NCBI GenBank assembly: GCA_020216985.1
Contig: JAIWOH010000045.1
Coordinates: 1 to 10,000 of the forward strand
Direction of reading: 5' to 3'
From: Nitrospira sp.
GTDB taxonomy: Bacteria > Nitrospirota > Nitrospiria > Nitrospirales > Nitrospiraceae
DNA: 10,000 nucleotides
Positions within the stretch are counted from its first letter, which is position 1; every line of letters starts with the position of its first letter. Positions 5,803 through 10,000 of this stretch are shown here, piece after piece. The position numbers and the translations under genes are program-made. Below the pieces are notes generated by a model, which worked only from the letters and a program-made list of their open reading frames with translations, had not been told where the DNA came from and made no database searches.

Positions 5803-6824
5803 CCCACGGTGAACTGGAAGACGCAATTCCACTGTACGTAATCGGTGCGCTGGAACGAAGCGAGCGACAAGTGCTCGACGCGCACTTGCTGTCCGGTTGC
5901 CCCTCCTGTCATTCCGCGCTTCGGGAATTCCAGGCCGTGGCGACCGCCCTTCCGTTCGGCTTGGACGTCGTCTCGCCACCCCGCTTATTGAAAGCCTCCA
6001 TCATGGCGGCGCAGGCGTCCACCGTCGGCCATGACACGATGGGACACACCTCGGATCTCCCGCGCCTTGGGCCGGGGAAATGGATGGAGCACGTATCTCA
6101 ACCGGATTCCCGCTCCACAATCGCATGGATGAACGGTGTGCCGAAATGGATCATCGGATCGGCCGTCGCCGCGGCCGTGGCCGGCAGCGTCGCCATGGCG
6201 TGGATCGCTCATGATTCGCACGTGACGGACGACTCGGTCGCGTTAACGCAGTGGAAGGCGCAAGCCGCTTCCGCCGCCTCTCGATCGGCCGAGTTGCAAC
6301 GTCAGCTCGAAGAGCGCGAGCAAGCCCTGCTTCGCGCACGCGAAGAACTGCAACGCTCTCTGGCCGATACGGCCGAGCTCAAAGATCAACTGATCCAGCG
6401 CGAAGCCGAATTAGACGTCCTCAAAACCCAACTCGATCTGTACGAGAAACGCCGCGCTCGCACACCCGAAGACGAGTTGGCCGTGCTCTTGCGGACACAG
6501 ACCGTTAAAGCCGCCGTCCTGGCCGGAACGGAAGCAGCCAGGGACGCCTCAGGGATCTTCCTCTATGATCACCGAACCCGGAAAGCCTGGCTGTACACGC
6601 TGAATCTTCCCGCATGTCCCGCCGGAACGGAGTATCGACTCTGGCTATTGAACGAGAAACCCGTCAGCGTCGGCGCTTTTCGCGTCGGCAAAGGAGAAAC
6701 CTCCCACCTGTTCGTTCAGTCCGTCCCCGATTTTCCCGGCACGAAGGCTTTTTCCGTCAGCTTGGAACCGGCCGGAGGAGGTCGGCAACCTGCAGGGGTG
6801 CCGTACCTCCGGAGTTCCTTGTAG
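5799..6824 (+). CDS. Membrane-anchored RskA-type anti-sigma factor with a long coiled coil, 341 aa
   Basis: The N-terminal 45 residues form an anti-sigma domain with a zinc-binding-like His29 and Cys34/Cys37 (HLLSGCPSC). Most zinc anti-sigma domains have three residues between His and the first Cys; here there are four. A linker follows, then one transmembrane helix at about 116-137. From about 150 to 219 the protein is a charged heptad-like stretch (AELQRQLEEREQALL, ELKDQLIQREAELDVL) expected to be a periplasmic coiled coil. Residues 238-337 match the RskA C-terminal domain, including LYTLNLPACPAGTEYRLWLL (266-285) and SVGAFRVGKGE (290-300). It should hold the cotranscribed sigma factor at the membrane until released by an envelope signal. 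Start ATG overlaps the sigma stop (ATGA); a GAGGAG at 5779-5784 is 14 nt upstream, so coupling probably drives translation. Confidence 0.92.
   Translation: MTHGELEDAIPLYVIGALERSERQVLDAHLLSGCPSCHSALREFQAVATALPFGLDVVSPPRLLKASIMAAQASTVGHDTMGHTSDLPRLGPGKWMEHVSQPDSRSTIAWMNGVPKWIIGSAVAAAVAGSVAMAWIAHDSHVTDDSVALTQWKAQAASAASRSAELQRQLEEREQALLRAREELQRSLADTAELKDQLIQREAELDVLKTQLDLYEKRRARTPEDELAVLLRTQTVKAAVLAGTEAARDASGIFLYDHRTRKAWLYTLNLPACPAGTEYRLWLLNEKPVSVGAFRVGKGETSHLFVQSVPDFPGTKAFSVSLEPAGGGRQPAGVPYLRSSL
6772..6812 (+). terminator. Stem-loop at the end of the anti-sigma gene, possible transcript end
   Basis: CCGGAGG (6772-6778) pairs with CCTCCGG (6806-6812), with an inner stem GGCA (6784-6787)/TGCC (6799-6802). 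A T-rich tract follows at about 6830-6843, after the stop codon at 6822-6824. The gap of nearly 20 nt between stem and T-tract is too long for a classic intrinsic terminator, and the stem lies in coding sequence, so this is tentative. Confidence 0.25.
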
Positions 6825-6919
6825 CCATCCTCTTTTCTTTTTTCACACCCCTGCCCTCGATCAAAGCCCCTGTGTTACCATGCCCGGGAAGCGATCGGCA
6901 CGCGGCCGTGGATCGTCTC

Positions 6920-7441
6920 ATGCGTTGGAACGACGTTGATCGCCACTTTATGCGACTGGCTCTGGAGCTGGCTCGGTCCGCGCCCGCGGCGGGAGAAGTG
7001 CCGATCGCCGCGGTCCTCGTGCACGAGGGCAAGGTCCTGGCTTCCGCCCATAATCTCCGCGAATCTCGGCAAGATCCGACGGCTCACGCCGAACTCCTCG
7101 CCATTCGGAAAGCAGCCGATCACCTTCGGACATGGCGACTGACCGACTCGACGCTCTACGTGACGCTCGAACCCTGCCCCATGTGCGCCGGTGCCGCTGT
7201 ACAAGCCCGCATTGCGCGACTCGTGTTCGGAGCCTGGGACCCCAAGGCCGGCGCTTGTGGCTCACTCTTCGACATCCCGTCCGAGCGTCGGCTGAATCAC
7301 CGCGTGGAAGTCCTGGGAGGCCTGCTGGAAGAAGAGTGCCAGGCGATCTTGCAGAGTTTTTTTCGGGCGAAGCGAGGTGGCGTCCCGGTGAAGAACGAGT
7401 CGCTCTCGACCGAATCATCGATTCAACAGATCTCGCGTTGA
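6920..7441 (+). CDS. tadA: tRNA adenosine(34) deaminase TadA, 173 aa
   Basis: TadA converts the wobble adenosine of tRNA-Arg(ACG) to inosine. The protein follows the family from end to end: HFMRLALELA (9-18), GEVPIAAVLV (25-34), the zinc ligand and proton-shuttling pair DPTAHAE with His56 and Glu58, then TLEPCPMCAGA with zinc ligands Cys86 and Cys89. FGAWDPKAGACGSL (103-116) and LNHRVEVLGGLLEEEC (125-140) complete the match to E. coli TadA, whose length is similar. The frame is open far upstream through the anti-sigma gene, but homology begins only here. ATG 6920 is chosen because it leaves the usual seven or so residues before the first helix; GTG 6908 is an alternative. No clear ribosome binding site is seen. 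It is a single-copy housekeeping gene and unlikely to be tied functionally to its neighbours. Confidence 0.95.
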   Translation: MRWNDVDRHFMRLALELARSAPAAGEVPIAAVLVHEGKVLASAHNLRESRQDPTAHAELLAIRKAADHLRTWRLTDSTLYVTLEPCPMCAGAAVQARIARLVFGAWDPKAGACGSLFDIPSERRLNHRVEVLGGLLEEECQAILQSFFRAKRGGVPVKNESLSTESSIQQISR

Positions 7442-7472
7442 AGAGGCCGGCAGGGGAAATCCGCGCCGGGCC

Positions 7473-7491
7473 GCCGGATTGTTTGTCCGGC
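7473..7491 (+). terminator. Short hairpin after tadA, weak terminator candidate
   Basis: GCCGGA (7473-7478) pairs with TCCGGC (7486-7491) around a 7-nt loop. It lies 32 nt after the tadA stop, and the downstream bases (CTCCTTGTTGG) have only short T runs, so it may be a pause or a weak terminator rather than an efficient one. Confidence 0.25.
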
Positions 7492-7554
7492 TCCTTGTTG
7501 GAAGGAAATCCGATGGGATATCGTGCATGACATGATCGGAGCCGGAGCCCCCTC

Positions 7555-8199
7555 ATGATAACGGCAGGCGGACCGCTGCGACGCAGCCATCGTTCCCTCT
7601 CGCGATCGGCCGCCTGCCTGCTCGGCGTGGTTCTGCTCTCGATACCGTTTCCTTCCCTTGCCATGGCGCTCGATTCAACCTTGGAATTGCTTCCGCTTCG
7701 TCCGTTCAATTTCGACATTTCATTCAATCAACGCACCTTCGCTCCCCGCGCCAGAGTCATCGCCGCCCAAGCCGGCATCACCGCCCTCCGATATGGTCTG
7801 ATCGAAGTCAGGACGGTCTATCAGTTTTACAGCCAGCACACTAGGACCTTCACCACGGACCAGCATTCGTTGTATGTCAATCCACGGTGGAATAATTTCA
7901 TCGACATTCTGGACTTTCCCCAGGACAAGCCGATTCATCGGCTGATTCGGCATATCCTCTTCGGCCCGCTTGAGGATCGAGCGGTTCCTTACGTCGGGGC
8001 GCTGATCGGAGGAACGTTGCCCGGCAGGGGCGAGTGGTCTCCCGGCTATCTCTACGGAGGCCAAATCGGCGTCCGCTTTCCGGTGGCGAAAGGGTTTTCG
8101 GTGGATATGGGACTGCAATACTCCCGGTTTGAAATCGACTTCCAAAGCAATTCCAATTTGACGGAACAATGGCTCTTCACGATCGGCGTCCGATTCTGA
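7555..8199 (+). CDS. Small outer-membrane beta-barrel protein, 214 aa
   Basis: GGAG (7544-7547) lies 7 nt before ATG 7555. Residues 8-39 form a long Sec signal peptide: an Arg-rich n-region, a hydrophobic core AACLLGVVLLSI at 19-30, and cleavage probably after SLA or AMA at 34-39. The remaining roughly 175 residues alternate polar and hydrophobic positions as in a small barrel. Clear strands are VPYVGALIGG (144-153), LYGGQIGVRF (166-175), FSVDMGLQYSRFEI (181-194) and a closing WLFTIGVRF that ends in Phe, the usual barrel assembly signal. The size fits an eight-stranded barrel in the OmpW/OmpA range, but I cannot assign a family. It begins a tight run with the binding-protein-like lipoprotein gene 5 nt downstream, so it probably acts with it at the outer membrane. 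Confidence 0.85.
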   Translation: MITAGGPLRRSHRSLSRSAACLLGVVLLSIPFPSLAMALDSTLELLPLRPFNFDISFNQRTFAPRARVIAAQAGITALRYGLIEVRTVYQFYSQHTRTFTTDQHSLYVNPRWNNFIDILDFPQDKPIHRLIRHILFGPLEDRAVPYVGALIGGTLPGRGEWSPGYLYGGQIGVRFPVAKGFSVDMGLQYSRFEIDFQSNSNLTEQWLFTIGVRF

Positions 8200-8204
8200 C
8201 CGAT

Positions 8205-9293
8205 ATGACCGCCAACGATTCATCCGACGGCGCTCGATTCATTCATGGCCATAGCGACGCCGACAATGACCGCCGCCCCCTCGGAATCCGATGCCGGCTC
8301 CTCCTTCTCATGATGCTTGTCGGTCTCTTGCCGGGGTGCGGGCTGGTTTTCGACGCGATCGAGTCGGTGCATCCCTTGACCGGCGACGAGCTTTCGACCA
8401 TCTGTTCGCGCGGGCGCCTGCGCGTGGGCATCTCCGTCGAGCCCTTTCGTCCCTTCGTGTTTCCGGCGGTCTATACCGACGAGGGGATTCGGGTCACCGG
8501 CCTCGACGTCGAACTGATCCGAGAAGTCTCGCAAGCCTTGAGCGAGCACTGCGGGGGACGGCAGCCCATCGTTCCGACGTTGCACCTGACTCGCTTCCGC
8601 GATCTGCTGATCGAACTCAACGAGGGACATCTCGATCTCTTCGTTTCTTCGTTCAGCGGGAATGTCCCCGGTTCACACCCCGGCGGGTTGTGGACCTCCA
8701 TTCCTTATTTTCACGACGGCGGGATCGGCGTGATCGTCCGACGTCCTGATGTCGAGAAAAAGATCCTTTCGGCGTTTCGCAACCAAATCGGGGAAGCCGA
8801 TACCCTGGCGGCCATGCAGGAGGGCTTGTCCGGTCTGACCGTCGCCGTACAAAACAGAAGAACCGCCCATTTCTATGCGGAGGCCAATCTGCCGCGCACC
8901 AAGCTCGTGGTGTGCGACTCGCTTCCGGCGGCGGTGGAGACGAAGGACCCGTCGATCGACGTCATTTTGACCGATTATCCCATTCTCCAGTACGTGACCA
9001 AGCGCGTCTGGCCGGACTGGCGTTTGCTTGAGCGACCGGACGGCTCACCGTTGATTCTTACGCGGGAATATTTCTCGATCGTCACGAGCGAGGAAAAACG
9101 GAGACTCCAGTGGCTCCTCAACAACTTGCTGTATCGTTTAGAAGAAACGGGTCGCCTGGCGCAGATGCGAAGACGCTGGCTCCAAGAGGACTACGCCCCG
9201 ACCCGCCGGGCGACCGCCGAGGGTCTGCCGCTTGAAGTCTCGAAAGTGCCGGGCCACTACAACCAGGGCCAATGCCGCATGGCGGGCAAGTGA
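8205..9293 (+). CDS. Substrate-binding-like lipoprotein, solute-binding family 3 fold, 362 aa
   Basis: The start at 8205 lies 5 nt after the previous stop; an in-frame ATG at 8169 is inside that gene. After a polar lead of about 29 residues comes a hydrophobic segment, RLLLLMMLVGLLPGC (31-45), whose end is a lipobox with Cys45 as the lipidation site. The rest matches periplasmic solute-binding protein family 3. Visible blocks are LRVGISVEPFRPF (72-84), VTGLDVELIREVSQAL (97-112), LTVAVQNRRTAHFY (211-224), DVILTDYPIL (252-261) and a final helix pair at 296-326. Where amino-acid binders have an Arg after the strand at 143-151, this protein reads SGNVPGSHPGG, so the usual ligand carboxylate contact is absent. 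No ABC permease or ATPase gene is nearby. A sensory or redox-linked binding role is more likely than uptake, but the ligand is unknown. Confidence 0.85.
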   Translation: MTANDSSDGARFIHGHSDADNDRRPLGIRCRLLLLMMLVGLLPGCGLVFDAIESVHPLTGDELSTICSRGRLRVGISVEPFRPFVFPAVYTDEGIRVTGLDVELIREVSQALSEHCGGRQPIVPTLHLTRFRDLLIELNEGHLDLFVSSFSGNVPGSHPGGLWTSIPYFHDGGIGVIVRRPDVEKKILSAFRNQIGEADTLAAMQEGLSGLTVAVQNRRTAHFYAEANLPRTKLVVCDSLPAAVETKDPSIDVILTDYPILQYVTKRVWPDWRLLERPDGSPLILTREYFSIVTSEEKRRLQWLLNNLLYRLEETGRLAQMRRRWLQEDYAPTRRATAEGLPLEVSKVPGHYNQGQCRMAGK

Positions 9294-9319
9294 TGAGACG
9301 CATGAGGTACAATTCCGCC

Positions 9320-10000
9320 ATGAAACGGCTCGCCTGTCTGCTCATTTCGCTGAGCGTCGTGCTTACGCTCGGAGCGCCTGTCCCGGGTGAAGCGCGGACG
9401 CAACAAGAGGAAAGCGAGCTCACCGCCCGCTATCTCACCATCCTTTTGAACGTGGGACGGCTCGTGGTGGAGCGCAATCAACCGTTGATCAATGATCCCG
9501 AAAAGGGCGAGAAGGGATTCACCTCCGAGTCGTTTGAGCGGGAAGTCGTCGACGAATTTTTTCAACAAACCGGGATCGATCTCAAGCGTCTTCCGCCTCA
9601 CCTTCCCGTTCTGGCGAAAGAACTGCTGCCGATCTTATTGGAATCGGGCAAGCACGTGGTGGCCGACGCCCAGCTCGTCATCAATCAACGAGGCATCGGC
9701 TATAAAAATTTCATTCCCGCCACGTTCGGCAGCCAGGCGTCACGCAAATTTTCAAGCCGCTCGCGAGTCACGCTCAAACAAACGACGCTCAACCCGCGCA
9801 ATCCCAAAAATGCCCCGGACGCCTACGAAGAGCGGATCTTGAAGCGTCTTGCCGCACAACCGGCCTCTCACGATCCCATCGCGGAATGGGTCGATGGAGG
9901 GAGGACTCTTCGGATGATGACGCCGATTTATTACTCGGAAGATTGCCTGACGTGTCATGGAAGCCCGGCCGGAATCTTGGATGTATCGGGCTATCCCCGT
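9320..10000 (+). CDS. Periplasmic DUF3365/Tll0287-like c-type heme protein, C-terminus outside window
   Basis: The frame runs to the window edge with 227 codons from ATG 9320. In-frame ATGs at 9302 and 9293 are alternatives, and the last overlaps the previous stop as TGATG. ATG 9320 gives a compact Sec signal peptide (LACLLISLSVVLTLGAP at 4-20, cleavage near GEA at 23-25), and GAGGT at 9304-9308 lies 11 nt upstream. Residues 140-175 carry the DUF3365 hallmark with TLNPRNPKNAPDAYEE (156-171). Residues 209-213 read CLTCH followed by Gly, a CxxCH motif that attaches heme c. Tll0287-type domains are heme-containing sensor or redox modules; many sit in front of histidine kinase, HAMP or diguanylate cyclase domains, and what follows here is outside the window. 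The signal peptide indicates a periplasmic or membrane-attached location. Confidence 0.9.
   Translation, partial: MKRLACLLISLSVVLTLGAPVPGEARTQQEESELTARYLTILLNVGRLVVERNQPLINDPEKGEKGFTSESFEREVVDEFFQQTGIDLKRLPPHLPVLAKELLPILLESGKHVVADAQLVINQRGIGYKNFIPATFGSQASRKFSSRSRVTLKQTTLNPRNPKNAPDAYEERILKRLAAQPASHDPIAEWVDGGRTLRMMTPIYYSEDCLTCHGSPAGILDVSGYPR

Noticed and set aside
6614..6919. In-frame extension of tadA into the anti-sigma gene
   Set aside because: The added residues are out-of-frame translation of the RskA domain and have no TadA counterpart.
7495..7524. Promoter TTGTTG / TATCGT before the small barrel gene
   Set aside because: Only three of six bases match in the -35 and the spacer is 18 nt; too weak to list as a feature.
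7442..7554. 4.5S (SRP) RNA gene after tadA, a common neighbour in other bacteria
   Set aside because: The conserved SRP loop sequence is absent and only a short hairpin is present.
6948..7727. Long minus-strand frame of 259 codons across tadA
   Set aside because: The plus strand encodes a full TadA with all catalytic residues; the minus frame product is Arg-rich and patternless.

Overview
The window reads as a chromosomal segment of a moderately GC-rich Gram-negative bacterium. The evidence is outer-membrane barrel proteins with a C-terminal Phe, lipoprotein signal sequences and a c-type heme motif on an exported protein. The mix of genes (standalone SagB-type oxidoreductase, TPR protein, PagL-like barrel, ECF sigma/RskA pair, TadA, DUF3365-type heme protein) fits my recollection of Nitrospira (Nitrospirota). 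That assignment is inference; no rRNA or lineage marker is present.

Layout. At the left edge, on the minus strand, is the N-terminal two thirds or less of a SagB/ThcOx-type FMN oxidoreductase whose end lies outside the window. Everything else is on the plus strand. It faces a divergently oriented small helical protein (783-1205), followed by a six-repeat TPR protein (1301-2065). Next comes an envelope pair: a PagL-like outer-membrane protein (2251-2862) and a predicted lipoprotein (2874-3614), then a 66-residue acidic protein with its own promoter-like element (3718-3918). A GT-B glycosyltransferase-like protein (4013-5095) resembles the front half of plant L-arabinokinase. An ECF sigma factor (5197-5802) overlaps by 4 nt with a membrane-anchored RskA-type anti-sigma factor (5799-6824). 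tadA (6920-7441) follows. The window closes with a tight three-gene envelope set: a small beta-barrel (7555-8199), a substrate-binding-like lipoprotein (8205-9293) and a DUF3365/Tll0287-type periplasmic heme protein (9320 to beyond the right edge).

How the genes work together. The sigma/anti-sigma pair is a self-contained envelope-to-nucleus signalling switch. The last three genes are spaced 5 nt and overlapping or 26 nt apart, so they are probably one transcript. Their products would sit in the outer membrane, on a lipid anchor and in the periplasm, which suggests one envelope sensing or redox module. The most unusual points are the arabinokinase-like GT protein without a kinase half, the loss of ligand or catalytic residues in the PagL-like and solute-binding-like proteins, and the barrel/binding-protein/heme trio. 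No rRNA, tRNA, CRISPR array or insertion sequence was seen, and no gap between genes exceeds 300 bases.
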